The notes under the pieces were generated by a model. That model had not been told where the DNA came from, searched no databases, and saw nothing but the letters and a program-made list of their open reading frames with translations. The translations under genes were made by a program, and so were the position numbers. A stretch of DNA of 64,000 nt, taken from Rhodeus uyekii. Lineage: Eukaryota; Chordata; Actinopteri; Cypriniformes; Acheilognathidae. The DNA lies in assembly GCA_037043235.1 (NCBI GenBank), contig JAWRVZ010000282.1, positions 550,666-614,665 on the forward strand, read 5' to 3'. Within the stretch, counting starts at the first letter, position 1. The number at the start of each line of letters is the position of its first letter. Below, piece by piece: positions 1 to 9,279 of this stretch.

Positions 1-642
1 CCTGAAGGACGAGAAAGAGATGGCAACAAGCGCTTTTCTGAAATAGTGTACAATAATACATATCATGCTCCATATTTGATGTATAAAGGAATAATTGGGT
101 GTTTTGTGATAGTGGTAATGAAGGAACAGGTCAAATATATTCTGAGGTTACACAACATTAATTGTGTAATATAGTTACTATTATTTAAATGAATAATGAG
201 CTTGCTTCATTTGCAGACACTCAATGCCTGACTTTGAAATGAATGGTTATTCAGCGACGGCACATTAAAATTGATATTTCATTTAAGTGATTATTTCAAA
301 TGATTGTTGTTCTTTTGTACTTTCTATTCGTCAAAGAATGCTGAAAAAGATGTTTTCAACATTTCTCAACATTACACATTATTTCGATGGTCCACTTTAG
401 ACATTTGACATTTGACTTTAGACATGCTTTCATTAGAGTATCTCTTTAATATCTAATAAATCTTTATTGTGATGCTCCTCAACACACATTCAACTAACTA
501 TAAGTAACTTTACAACTCTCATTAGAGTATTATAGACGGTTAGGTTAGGTGCTAGGAGTTAGAGTTATACAATAAAGTAAAATAAAGTGTTACCAATGTT
601 TCTTGATCATCAAATCATCATTTTATAATGATTTCCGAAGGA
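1..642. other. Upstream flank, no gene seen
   Basis: No coding exon is recognised here. The sequence is AT-rich. From about 301 it carries decayed sequence of the same MITE-like repeat that resumes after the Ty3 insertion. If the first two qki coding exons lie further left, this stretch is qki intron; that is inference. Confidence 0.5.
301..642. repeat. Left part of a MITE-like repeat split by the Ty3 element
   Basis: The last ~60 bases before the insertion (ATGATTTCCGAAGGATCG) continue after the element as TGTGACAGTGAAGACTGG. The same order is seen uninterrupted in the complete MITE-like copy at 55697-56148. Further left, fragments such as the sequence near 320-345 also fit that repeat, but decay makes the left limit uncertain. 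This is an old copy that served as the retrotransposon target. Confidence 0.45.
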
Positions 643-809
643 TCGTGTGTCACGGTTCGCAGATTCATTGTCTCCTATTACTGCCTGTGTATGCATGCGT
701 GGTGAATGTGGGAGGCGTGGTTACTGATCACTGCCGCCATCACTCATCATCACACACCTGATCCCTATCTCCTTGTGCCTACTTAGTGCCCGCTCACCAC
801 TCCCTTGTT

Positions 810-820
810 GTCGAGTCGTT
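810..820 (+). promoter_or_regulatory. Putative self-primer, LTR segment complementary to the PBS
   Basis: The 11 bases GTCGAGTCGTT are the exact reverse complement of 1151-1161, just after the LTR. In Tf1, the first 11 nucleotides of the mRNA fold back onto the primer-binding site and are cleaved to prime minus-strand synthesis. By analogy the transcript (start of R) would begin at or near 810. The complementarity is seen directly; the start site is inference. Confidence 0.65.
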
Positions 821-1101
821 GTCTTCCATGTTCCACGCCGACCGTTCCTGTGTTCCACTGTTCCAGCGTCTCATCCTCTGTGTCAGCGTCTTCCGGTGTT
901 CCGTGTCAGTGTCAGCGTCAGCGTCAGCGTCATCGTCATCGTCATCATCTCCGTCTCTGTCAGCGTGTTCCGGTCTGCTGTTTCGTGTCCACTCTCCACG
1001 CTTCGCACCTTTGGACTACACTGCACTGCACCATCTGTCACCTGCCCATTGAGTCCCTGCGCCGCCTGCTTCTGGACATTGTTCTCACTATTCATTCCAT
1101 C

Positions 1102-1107
1102 AATAAA
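1102..1107 (+). terminator. LTR poly(A) signal AATAAA
   Basis: A canonical AATAAA 42 bases before the LTR end, repeated at 5900-5905 in the 3' LTR where it would act on the element transcript. Confidence 0.6.
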
Positions 1108-1150
1108 CCAACATTTGCTTTTGAATCCTGTGACTCTTGCTTACTGACAG

Positions 1151-1161
1151 AACGACTCGAC
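1151..1161 (+). promoter_or_regulatory. Primer-binding site, self-primed type
   Basis: AACGACTCGAC starts one base after the 5' LTR end. It does not look like the usual TGG-starting complement of a tRNA 3' end. Instead it pairs perfectly over 11 bases with LTR positions 810-820. The polarity is correct: a primer 3' end at 1151 would extend into the LTR. Only 16 bases separate the LTR end from the gag ATG, leaving no room for another leader. Confidence 0.65.
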
Positions 1162-1165
1162 CAGG

Positions 1166-2116
1166 ATGGATTCAGCAAATGTTCCCGACTGGCAGGAGTT
1201 TGTCTCCAACAACATGGCGCGCCTGGACAGGCAGGAGGAACAGATGCTGGCCACCGGGCACGCCATACAAACACTCGCGGCGCAGGTGTCCGAGCTCGCC
1301 AGCAGATTCCAACAGATGCCTGTTCCCGCTGCGCCAGCTCCACCGCCGGTCCCCTCCCTCACCAGCCGTCCCGCAGGGCAGCCAGAACCCCATCTTCCAC
1401 CTCCAGAACGTTACTCAGGTGAGCCTGATTCCTGCAGAGCTTTCATTACGAAATGCTCTATCTTCTTCTCACTTCAACCTCAGACATACGCTACTGAGCA
1501 GGCAAAGGTAGCGCTCGTCATCTCACAGCTCTCGGGACGGGCAGCTAAATGGGGAACGGCGGTGTGGGAGAATCAAGAACCATGCTGCTCCTCGTTCCAG
1601 GCCTTCTCCGAGGAGATGAAAAGAGTGTTCGATCGGTCTGCGGTCGGCCGCGAGGCAGCTCGGAGACTCGCAGACCTCCAACAAGGCGACAGGTCAGTCT
1701 CCGAGTATTCCATAGAGTTTCGCACGCTCGCGGCCGACTGCAAGTGGAACGAGGAGGCGCAGTGGGACAGGTTCCTGCATGGGTTGGCTGACCGTGTCCA
1801 ACGCGAGATCTACGCCCTGGACCTACCTCCACGACTCAACGGACTCATCGAGCTGGCGCTGCGAGTGGACGCCCGACTGGAACGCATCAAGTTCCGGCCC
1901 ACTCCAGCCGTAGGTCCAGGGTCCCCGATGACATCCTCCGCAGTCCATCCCGGCACGGTCAGTCCCATCCCCACTCATGAACCCATGCAGGTTGGGCGAG
2001 CTCGGCTTTCCCGGGAGGAGAGAGAACGTCGCAGAGCCCTGGGGCTCTGCATCTACTGTGCCGGGGAGGGGCACTTCATCAACCAGTGCCCGGTAAAAGC
2101 CCGCGCCCGCCAGTAA
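1166..2116 (+). CDS. gag: Gag polyprotein of the Ty3 chromovirus
   Basis: A structural capsid/nucleocapsid protein of 316 residues that packages the element RNA into cytoplasmic particles. The first ~50 residues are predicted helical and coiled-coil-like. They are followed by a proline-rich linker (about 52-75) and a capsid-type region. Near the end, one CCHC zinc knuckle (Cys295, Cys298, His303, Cys308; CX2CX4HX4C) marks the nucleocapsid. The ATG at 1166 is the first one after the LTR, 16 bases downstream, and no upstream in-frame alternative fits. The frame stays open to TAA at 2114-2116 and overlaps the pol frame, which is offset by -1. No stops or frameshifts interrupt it. Confidence 0.93.
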   Translation: MDSANVPDWQEFVSNNMARLDRQEEQMLATGHAIQTLAAQVSELASRFQQMPVPAAPAPPPVPSLTSRPAGQPEPHLPPPERYSGEPDSCRAFITKCSIFFSLQPQTYATEQAKVALVISQLSGRAAKWGTAVWENQEPCCSSFQAFSEEMKRVFDRSAVGREAARRLADLQQGDRSVSEYSIEFRTLAADCKWNEEAQWDRFLHGLADRVQREIYALDLPPRLNGLIELALRVDARLERIKFRPTPAVGPGSPMTSSAVHPGTVSPIPTHEPMQVGRARLSREERERRRALGLCIYCAGEGHFINQCPVKARARQ

Positions 2117-5100
2117 GGAGGGGGCTACTGACGGGCGCGGTCAAGGTCAATCGGACTCCCTCATCGACTCTCCTCCCGGTAAGACTACAATGGGCCAACA
2201 CTTCTCATCACTGTCAGGCACTTCTGGATTCCGGGGCTGAGGGCAACTTTATGGATTTCTCTACGGCACTAAAACTCAAGATCCCCACTGAGCACCTCAC
2301 ACACCCCATTGCCGTCAACGCCTTGGGCGGACAAAGCCTACCGGACATTTCACTCAAGACCACTCCCCTCAGACTCACCACCGCCGGTAACCACACTGAG
2401 ACTATTGACTTTTTCATCACTGACTCCCCCCTGGTTCCCATCGTCCTCGGTCATCCCTGGCTAATCAAGCACAATCCCAGGGTTGACTGGGGACACAATA
2501 ACATCATGAGTTGGAGTGATCAGTGCCATGCCTCTTGTCTTGTGTCTGCATGTACGTCTGTGTCTCGTTCTGTGTTGCAGGAGGAGTCGACGAATCTGTC
2601 TAACGTGCCCCCTGAGTACCTCGACCTGAAGGAAGTGTTCAGTAAGTCTCGGGCTGCTTCTCTTCCTCCACACCGTCCCTATGACTGTGCAATAGATATC
2701 CTGCCAGGTATGTCTCCGCCCAAGGGCAAGTTATACTCGCTTTCTGTTCCTGAAAGGGAGGCCATGGAGAAATATATTTCTGATTCTTTGGCTACCGGGT
2801 TCATCCGCCCCTCTTCTTCTCCAGCGGGGGCGGGATTCTTTTTTGTGGGGAAGAAGGATGGATCCCTGCGACCTTGCATTGACTACCGGGGCCTGAACAA
2901 CATCACGGTGAAGAATACCTATCCTTTACCGTTGATGTCTTCTGCCTTCGAGAGGTTGCAGGGAGCATCCATCTTCACAAAACTGGATTTAAGGAACGCT
3001 TATCATTTGGTTCGCATAAGAGAGGGGGATGAATGGAAGACAGCATTTAATACCCCTAGGGGCCATTTTGAATACTTGGTCATGCCTTTTGGGCTTTCCA
3101 ACTCCCCAGCTGTCTTCCAAGCACTCGTCAATGACGTGTTGAGAGACATGATTGATCAGTTCACGTATGTTTACCTGGATGACATACTGATATTTTCCTC
3201 GTCTCTCCAGGAACACGTTCAACACGTCCGGCGAGTGCTCCAACGGTTACTTCTGAATGGGCTTTTTGTCAAGGCGGAGAAATGCGTTTTTCATGCACAG
3301 TCTGTTCCTTTCCTAGGTTACATCATCTCGTCGGAGGGAGTGTGCATGGATCCCGACAAGGTTAAGGCTGTGATAGAGTGGCCAACCCCGGACTCTCGCA
3401 AGGCCCTGTTGAGGTTCCTGGGGTTCGCCAACTTCTATCGACGTTTCATTCGCAACTTCAGCCAACTAGCCGCTCCTCTGACAGCCTTGACCTCTCCCAG
3501 AACGACGTTCAGGTGGTGCGACGCCGCCGAAGCGGCGTTTTCCAAACTCAAGAGCCGCTTCGTTTCGGCTCCCATCCTGATCGCCCCTGATCCCACACGT
3601 CAGTTCGTGGTGGAGGTCGACGCATCAGAGGTGGGGGTAGGTGCGGTTCTCTCCCAGCGCTCTCTCTCAGACGATAAGATGCACCCTTGCGCGTTTTTTT
3701 CCCATCGTTTGTCCCCAGCGGAACGAAATTATGACATTGGTAACCGGGAGTTGTTGGCAGTCAAACTAGCTTTGGAAGAGTGGCGTCATTGGTTAGAGGG
3801 GTCAGGGGTGCCCTTTCTAGTTTGGACTGATCACAAGAATTTAGAATACATCAGAACAGCCAAAAGACTAAACTCCAGGCAGGCTCGGTGGGCCCTTTTT
3901 TTCGGACGTTTTGACTTTTTGCTATCTTACCGCCCGGGTTCTAAGAACATCAAACCCGATGCTTTATCGCGTGTTTTTGATCGATCCGACCGCCCGTCCA
4001 CTCCCGAGTGCATTTTTCCCGAGAGACTCATTGTCTCCACACTTGTATGGGAGGTCGAAGCGAAGGTCAAATCGGCCTTAGAAGGGGTAACGCCTCCGCC
4101 CGGGGGTCCACCAGGTCGATTATTTGTGCCGGAGGAAGTCAGATCCGAGGTCATCCGATGGGGTCACTGTTCCAAAATAGCCTGTCACCCAGGGGTCACT
4201 CGCACTAACTTTTTAGTCAAACAGCGATTCTGGTGGCCAAGGATGGCCCGCGACGTCCGGGATTTTGTGTTGGCTTGTTCCGACTGTGCCCAGGGTAAGA
4301 CTTCCAATCGCTCTCCAGATGGGTTGCTCCAGCCGTTGTCGGTGCCTTCGAGACCCTGGTCCCATATCGCTCTCGATTTTGTCACCGCCCTCCCACCCTC
4401 CCAGGGGAACACGGTTGTTTTGACCGTAGTGGACCGGTTCTCGAAGGCAGCTCATTTCATACCCTTACCCAAATTACCTTCTGCTAAGGAGACAGCGGCG
4501 TCTGTCATTGAACATGTCTTTCGCATTCATGGCCTCCCGACAGACGTGGTCTCTGACAGAGGGCCCCAATTTATATCCAAATTCTGGAGAGAGTTTTGTA
4601 GATTACTGGGAGTGAGCGTTAGTCTGTCTTCGGGTTTCCATCCCCAGAGCAACGGCCAGACCGAACGAGCCAATCAAGACCTCGAGAGGTGCTTGCGGTG
4701 TACGGTGTCACAGAATCCCGCTTCCTGGAGTCAACAGCTCCCGTGGGTTGAGTACGCACATAACTCGTTACCAGTGTCATCCACGGGCCTGTCGCCATTT
4801 GAGTGTAGTCTAGGGTACCAGCCACCTATCTTTCCCAGTCTGGAATCCGAAGTCGCGGTCCCCTCCGCCCACGCCTTCATCCAGAGGTGTCATCGCACTT
4901 GGAGTAGAGCCCGCGAGACTCTACTGCAGGTGGGAGCGCGCACCAAGGCCCAGGCCGATCGCCACCGGTCGAAGCCTCCCGTCTACGTCGTGGGTCAAAA
5001 AGTGTGGCTTTCTTCCAAGGACATTCCTCTCCGCTCCGTATGTAATAAACTTGCCCCCAAATTTATTGGCCCGTTCCCTGTCACCAAGATCATTAGCCCG

Positions 5101-5433
5101 GTGACAGTCCGCCTCAAATTGCCTCCAGCGTACGGGAGGATTCATGCCGCCTTTCATGTTTCCAAAATAAAACCTGTTTTTCGTTCTCGCATTAATCCGC
5201 CCACCCCGGTTCCCCCACCGCCGCGTCTCGTAGATGGGGAACCTACCTATTCGGTAAACCGTATTCTGGATTCGAGACGGAGGGGACGCGGATTCCAGTA
5301 CTTGGTGGACTGGGAAGGTTACGGCCCGGAGGAGAGAAGTTGGGTACCTGCTAGAGACATATTGGATCACTCCCTTATTGATGACTACAATCGACAGGTA
5401 AGTGCCCCTGGGAGCGTCGAGAGACGCTCCTAA
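1981..5433 (+). CDS. pol: Pol polyprotein: PR-RT-RH-IN-chromodomain
   Basis: The frame opens after TGA 1978-1980 and overlaps gag until 2116 in the -1 phase, so a -1 frameshift (or reinitiation) is implied. No canonical slippery heptamer was seen. Counting residues from codon 2086, the landmarks are: retropepsin DSG at 48-50; reverse transcriptase YLDD at 363-366; RNase H first Asp at 512; integrase zinc finger His694, His701, Cys731, Cys734; DDE core Asp764, Asp824, Glu860 (35 residues between the last two); and a chromodomain about 1055-1103. The chromodomain is the family's targeting module for methylated histone tails. All catalytic residues are present and the ~1115-residue length is normal for a chromovirus pol. 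The end codes for a GAGA-loop hairpin next to the polypurine tract. Confidence 0.95.
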   Translation, partial: THAGWASSAFPGGERTSQSPGALHLLCRGGALHQPVPGKSPRPPVRRGLLTGAVKVNRTPSSTLLPVRLQWANTSHHCQALLDSGAEGNFMDFSTALKLKIPTEHLTHPIAVNALGGQSLPDISLKTTPLRLTTAGNHTETIDFFITDSPLVPIVLGHPWLIKHNPRVDWGHNNIMSWSDQCHASCLVSACTSVSRSVLQEESTNLSNVPPEYLDLKEVFSKSRAASLPPHRPYDCAIDILPGMSPPKGKLYSLSVPEREAMEKYISDSLATGFIRPSSSPAGAGFFFVGKKDGSLRPCIDYRGLNNITVKNTYPLPLMSSAFERLQGASIFTKLDLRNAYHLVRIREGDEWKTAFNTPRGHFEYLVMPFGLSNSPAVFQALVNDVLRDMIDQFTYVYLDDILIFSSSLQEHVQHVRRVLQRLLLNGLFVKAEKCVFHAQSVPFLGYIISSEGVCMDPDKVKAVIEWPTPDSRKALLRFLGFANFYRRFIRNFSQLAAPLTALTSPRTTFRWCDAAEAAFSKLKSRFVSAPILIAPDPTRQFVVEVDASEVGVGAVLSQRSLSDDKMHPCAFFSHRLSPAERNYDIGNRELLAVKLALEEWRHWLEGSGVPFLVWTDHKNLEYIRTAKRLNSRQARWALFFGRFDFLLSYRPGSKNIKPDALSRVFDRSDRPSTPECIFPERLIVSTLVWEVEAKVKSALEGVTPPPGGPPGRLFVPEEVRSEVIRWGHCSKIACHPGVTRTNFLVKQRFWWPRMARDVRDFVLACSDCAQGKTSNRSPDGLLQPLSVPSRPWSHIALDFVTALPPSQGNTVVLTVVDRFSKAAHFIPLPKLPSAKETAASVIEHVFRIHGLPTDVVSDRGPQFISKFWREFCRLLGVSVSLSSGFHPQSNGQTERANQDLERCLRCTVSQNPASWSQQLPWVEYAHNSLPVSSTGLSPFECSLGYQPPIFPSLESEVAVPSAHAFIQRCHRTWSRARETLLQVGARTKAQADRHRSKPPVYVVGQKVWLSSKDIPLRSVCNKLAPKFIGPFPVTKIISPVTVRLKLPPAYGRIHAAFHVSKIKPVFRSRINPPTPVPPPPRLVDGEPTYSVNRILDSRRRGRGFQYLVDWEGYGPEERSWVPARDILDHSLIDDYNRQVSAPGSVERRS
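5411..5430 (+). other. Perfect 8-bp hairpin with GAGA tetraloop at the pol end
   Basis: GGAGCGTC-GAGA-GACGCTCC lies immediately before the pol stop and 2 bases before the polypurine tract. The loop fits GNRA. It could shape the RNA end for plus-strand priming or translation termination; the role is unknown. Confidence 0.5.
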
Positions 5434-5442
5434 GGGGGGGGG
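5432..5442 (+). promoter_or_regulatory. Polypurine tract for plus-strand priming
   Basis: An A/G run (two A, nine G) three bases upstream of the 3' LTR, the expected position for the RNase H-resistant plus-strand primer of an LTR retrotransposon. Confidence 0.8.
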
Positions 5443-5445
5443 TAC

Positions 5446-5947
5446 TGTCACGGTTCGCAGATTCATTGTCTCCTATTACTGCCTGTGTATGCATGCGTGG
5501 TGAATGTGGGAGGCGTGGTTACTGATCACTGCCGCCATCACTCATCATCACACACCTGATCCCTATCTCCTTGTGCCTACTTAGTGCCCGCTCACCACTC
5601 CCTTGTTGTCGAGTCGTTGTCTTCCATGTTCCACGCCGACCGTTCCTGTGTTCCACTGTTCCAGCGTCTCATCCTCTGTGTCAGCGTCTTCCGGTGTTCC
5701 GTGTCAGTGTCAGCGTCAGCGTCAGCGTCATCGTCATCGTCATCATCTCCGTCTCTGTCAGCGTGTTCCGGTCTGCTGTTTCGTGTCCACTCTCCACGCT
5801 TCGCACCTTTGGACTACACTGCACTGCACCATCTGTCACCTGCCCATTGAGTCCCTGCGCCGCCTGCTTCTGGACATTGTTCTCACTATTCATTCCATCA
5901 ATAAACCAACATTTGCTTTTGAATCCTGTGACTCTTGCTTACTGACA
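5446..5947 (+). repeat. 3' LTR of the Ty3 chromovirus
   Basis: A 502-bp copy of 648-1149. I found no differences on reading the two side by side. It is followed at once by the second TCGTG target duplication. Confidence 0.95.
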
Positions 5948-5952
5948 TCGTG

Positions 5953-6106
5953 TGACAGTGAAGACTGGAGTAATGCTGCTGAAAATACAGCTTTGATCAC
6001 AGGAATAAATTACATTTTTAAAATCTCTCTCTTTTTTTGATATTTCAAACTATTAAAAAATTTACTTTGATCAAGAGACTTCTTGCTGACCCCAAACTTT
6101 TGAGTA
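5953..6106. repeat. Right part of the MITE-like repeat split by the Ty3 element
   Basis: It begins TGTGACAGTGAAGACTGG and ends near CCCCAAACTTTTGA, the same order and ends as the complete copy at 55697-56148. Confidence 0.55.
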
Positions 6107-6723
6107 GATATTATGTGTAACAGAAAAAGCACTCACTCGCCTGCCAGTTCTCCTGCATGACCGGACCAGAGCCTTTGACCGACAGCCTTCAGGTCAGTGT
6201 TGATACCTGATCGATTAGATGAACAATTGGCGAGCGTTATCTTGTCGGTGAAGGCCCAGAGCCTCGCTGGCATGTGGGAGACTATCGGCCGCTGTCCTGA
6301 CCGATGAGCGCTGTGATAGCACTCGAATCAAGTACCTCCCAGGGAATTTCATTCTTACAGTGCTGCTGAACTCTTAAGCGTCTTACATGTCCGTCTTACA
6401 TGTTCGTGATCACTTTTGGGACTAACCAGGGTCAGAAATGAACCAGGGCTTTGGGGCAAAAATGCCTTTTTTCTTTTTGCCTTCTCTAACATTTCATATA
6501 TTTCATTTAATTTTAGTCTGGGCATATTTATTTATAGGTTTACTTGCTTCTGCCTGAAGGTAACTGAATTCACTATGTTAGAGACGAGTGATGTGAAATG
6601 TGTAATAATGATGTGGTTTTTGATGAAAAAAACTAATATCAGTTTGGAAAACTTGAGTGCAAAGAAAATTGTCTACGATCGATAGAGACCCCTATCGCAT
6701 ATGTGTATATATATATATGTATA

Positions 6724-6773
<50 letters not shown>
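6107..6773. other. Non-coding stretch ending in an AT microsatellite
   Basis: No exon is recognised. The final ~65 bases (about 6706-6769) are nearly pure (AT)n, abutting the TA target of the next inverted-repeat element. Confidence 0.5.
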
Positions 6774-8169
6774 CAGTAATACCTTGGTTTACGAGTGACT
6801 TTGTATATGATCATGGAAAGTCAAATCGGTGTACAAGCATTGTATCATAGTGCGAGAAAATTTTTCCCTCGACTCAAAGCTAAAGTGGGCGTTGCAGTAA
6901 TTTGTCAAGTACAGTAATACCTCAGTTTACGAGTTTAATTTGTTCCAAGAGCAAGCTCGTAACCCAAAATGCTCGTACACCAAATCAATTCCCCCATAAG
7001 AATGCACTAAAAATCAATTGATTCGTTCCACACGACCATAAATGCCCATTTTAAATTTTGTTTTTGTTTTACCCTATTAATTAAAGTTAAAATTATAACC
7101 GTTAAGATCTCATATAAATGCTAATTAAACTCTAAAAATACTTGACAATTTACTGTAATGCACTTCAGCTTTGCGCAGTCGCTGCTGGTATGAAGGAGAC
7201 GAGAGACAGGGGAGGGAGGAGGGGTGTTACTGTGAGCAAGGGAAAACACAAAACCCGGATTCAAGTCCAAAGGAGTGAATTTATTAAAATAGTGCAGAAA
7301 ACAAACGAAGTGATAATCCAGAGTGAAGGTCGTGGAACATGGAACACGGGAGACGCGCGTGAGCACCGCGAGAACCGGGAGACAGCGACTCAACAACACA
7401 GGAGTGGAGAGAAGTGAACTACATAGGCAGATGAGATGAGAATCAGGTGTGTCATGATCAGTGACCACGCCCCCCCACACACACACAGGCAGAACTTGGA
7501 GACAATGAATTCATGAACCGTGACAGTTACTGCTTAGAGGTACTGTACGTATTTATTTCACTACGTAAACAATAGCGATCACAATTAAAGTGAACAACAG
7601 GAGGTAAAACCGCTGTAAATCACTTATAAAAGTATCACTGTGGTGAATGATGCAACCAAACCGATCGACGCTGAGAGAATGAAGGAGTTAAGGAGTGAAA
7701 GGGGTTGGAACCGCATGACTGTGTTATGAGAGGCTGTGTTTAGGATATTTCCAGTAAAAATGTGTGCGACGATGCTGAGCGTTAGGACTTTTCCACACAA
7801 AAATGCACGTGGGTGAGGGAAAAATTTTCTCGCACTCCGATACAATGCTCGTACACCGATTCGACCCTCCTTGCTCGTACACCGATTTGCTCGTATACTA
7901 AGTCACTTGTAAATACTGAGGTAATACTGTATTTTTAGAGTTTAATTGTCAACTATTAATTTGTATTTATATGAGATCTTAATGGTTACAATTTTAACTG
8001 TAATTAATAATGTAAAACCAAAAAAAAATACTTAAAATGGGCATTTATGGTCGTCTGGAACGAATCGAGTGATTTTTATTGCATTTTTATAGGGAAAATT
8101 GTTTTGGTGTACGAGAATTTAGTTACGATCTCTTGGAACGAATTAAACTCGTAAACCGAGGTATTACTG
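6774..8169. mobile_element. Interleaved pogo/Tigger-type inverted-repeat elements
   Basis: Four copies of a terminus resembling CAGTAATACCTCGGTTTAC occur: rightward at 6774 and 6912, leftward ending at 7929 and 8169. Each is flanked by TA, the Tc1/mariner-superfamily target. The 6774-6911 arm pairs with roughly 7800-7929. The 6912-7150 arm pairs with 7930-8169. The arms therefore interleave (A B ... A' B') and are not nested. No transposase frame remains. A solo LTR (7231-7525) sits in the middle. The CAGT...TA ends fit the pogo/Tigger group by resemblance only. Confidence 0.7.
7231..7525 (-). mobile_element. Solo LTR related to the Ty3 chromovirus LTR
   Basis: On the minus strand it begins TGTCACGGTTCATGAATTC and ends TTGCTCACA. 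The first ~90 bases are clearly similar to the start of the complete Ty3 LTR (ATTCATTGTCTCC, GCGTGGTYACTGATCA). It is flanked by a GTTAC target duplication at 7226-7230 and 7526-7530. It is 295 bp, a diverged sister family left as a solo LTR by LTR-LTR recombination. Confidence 0.85.
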
Positions 8170-9279
8170 TATATATATATATAGCCATCTTTTTAGCCAT
8201 CACACTTGGAGACAAACAACCAAATGATTCATAAAGTCAAAATAATTCATACATTTATGCATACTAAAGCACCAATTAAAAAGATTCTAAATGTATAGTA
8301 TGTGGACAGTGCAACAGCAAAGTGCTTGTCAAATTTGGATACCAAACAAGACCACATGTTTATAAATCAATTAAACAGACTTGCACGTGTTTACTGTATG
8401 TCACCAATTCGTCTTTACCTTATTTACAGTCCTCATCCATCAAAACTTTACTTGTGAGACGCTGGTATCCAGCAGAGATGCATGTTTTGACGTTCAGTGT
8501 GTATTTCACTTGGCGTGATGCGTGAGGCTCCAGTCTCAGTGTATGACAGAGCTTAAAACACACACTGGCAGGAAATTCTTGCGCTCTCTGCTGTAATCAG
8601 CTGGATTTCTTCACATTAGCACTGTTTTGGACAACTTTTATTTTGGACAGGAATCTATTTATGTTAAATTATTTTAACGCGTTTTGAATTAATCACATGC
8701 GTTAACATCCACAGGCATACTAATAAGTATTGCAATACTTTTTAGAGAGAGTAATTAGTAATCTAATTATACTGTTGAACATGTAATTAGTAGCTAGTTA
8801 TTAATTGCATCTTTAGTGTGAGTTACTCAATACTGAGCACGATGCATAAACATTTCACTGAGCCTGAGTAAACAGATGTGCTTTCAGCACTAGTATCTAT
8901 GGGCCGAGACACTAAAGGATTGAACACCCAATGAAGAACAGTTCACAGCCATTAATAAACGTCTCTGGAGGGCAAATAAATAATGTGGTGCGAGACCATT
9001 AAGAGCTTAAAAAACATATAATTAGAGTTTTTGTACTGTGTGTGATAAGCAACCAAGAGGCAGAGTCGGAGCGATATGGGCTGACTCTTTTGTGTCTTTG
9101 TTAGGAATGACGTTACATTAATGCTCCCCGCATAATAATGCTTCAAAACGATCTGTTACTTTACACCATAGTGTTGTTGAAGCAAACAGTGACTCGTCAA
9201 ATGCCAAAGTCTATGAGTATACGGCTCCATCCGGACACAGATGCAGTGAGTGAGATGTGTGTGTGTTTGTGTGTTGCAG
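8170..9279. other. Non-coding sequence upstream of the first qki exon in the window
   Basis: No coding exon is recognised. It ends with a GT-rich run and the acceptor TTGCAG used by the exon at 9280. Confidence 0.5.

Larger units (their letters stand above)
648..1149 (+). repeat. 5' LTR of the Ty3 chromovirus
   Basis: 502 bp, repeated at 5446-5947 with a constant offset of 4798. The ends are TG...CA. It holds a short run of GTCAGC/GTCATC hexamers near 905-950 and an AATAAA poly(A) signal at 1102-1107. I see no clear TATA box. The short ORFs inside both LTRs are identical, which reflects LTR identity and not coding function. Confidence 0.95.
648..5947 (+). mobile_element. Complete Ty3/Gypsy chromovirus LTR retrotransposon
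   Basis: A 5.3-kb element with direct 502-bp LTRs (648-1149 and 5446-5947) that begin TGTCAC and end TGACA. It is flanked by a 5-bp target duplication TCGTG at 643-647 and 5948-5952. The order is LTR, primer-binding site, gag, pol (protease, reverse transcriptase, RNase H, integrase, chromodomain), polypurine tract, LTR. That order and the C-terminal chromodomain place it among chromoviruses, the branch of Ty3/Gypsy containing fish Sushi-type elements and fission yeast Tf1. Both reading frames are open throughout and I saw no difference between the two LTRs, so the copy looks recent and structurally intact. Whether it is active cannot be judged from sequence. Confidence 0.96.

Noticed and set aside
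1..46. Possible exon end reading M-A-T-S-A-F-L-K at the window start
   Set aside because: Stops at once, has no splice signals and no similarity to quaking.
773..1422. Several ORFs across the 5' LTR, repeated in the 3' LTR
   Set aside because: They lie on both strands and in three frames over low-complexity GTCAGC/GTCATC repeats. Their duplication simply reflects LTR identity.
7121..7486. 121-residue minus-strand ORF
   Set aside because: It lies largely within the solo LTR 7231-7525 and has no retroviral or host domain.
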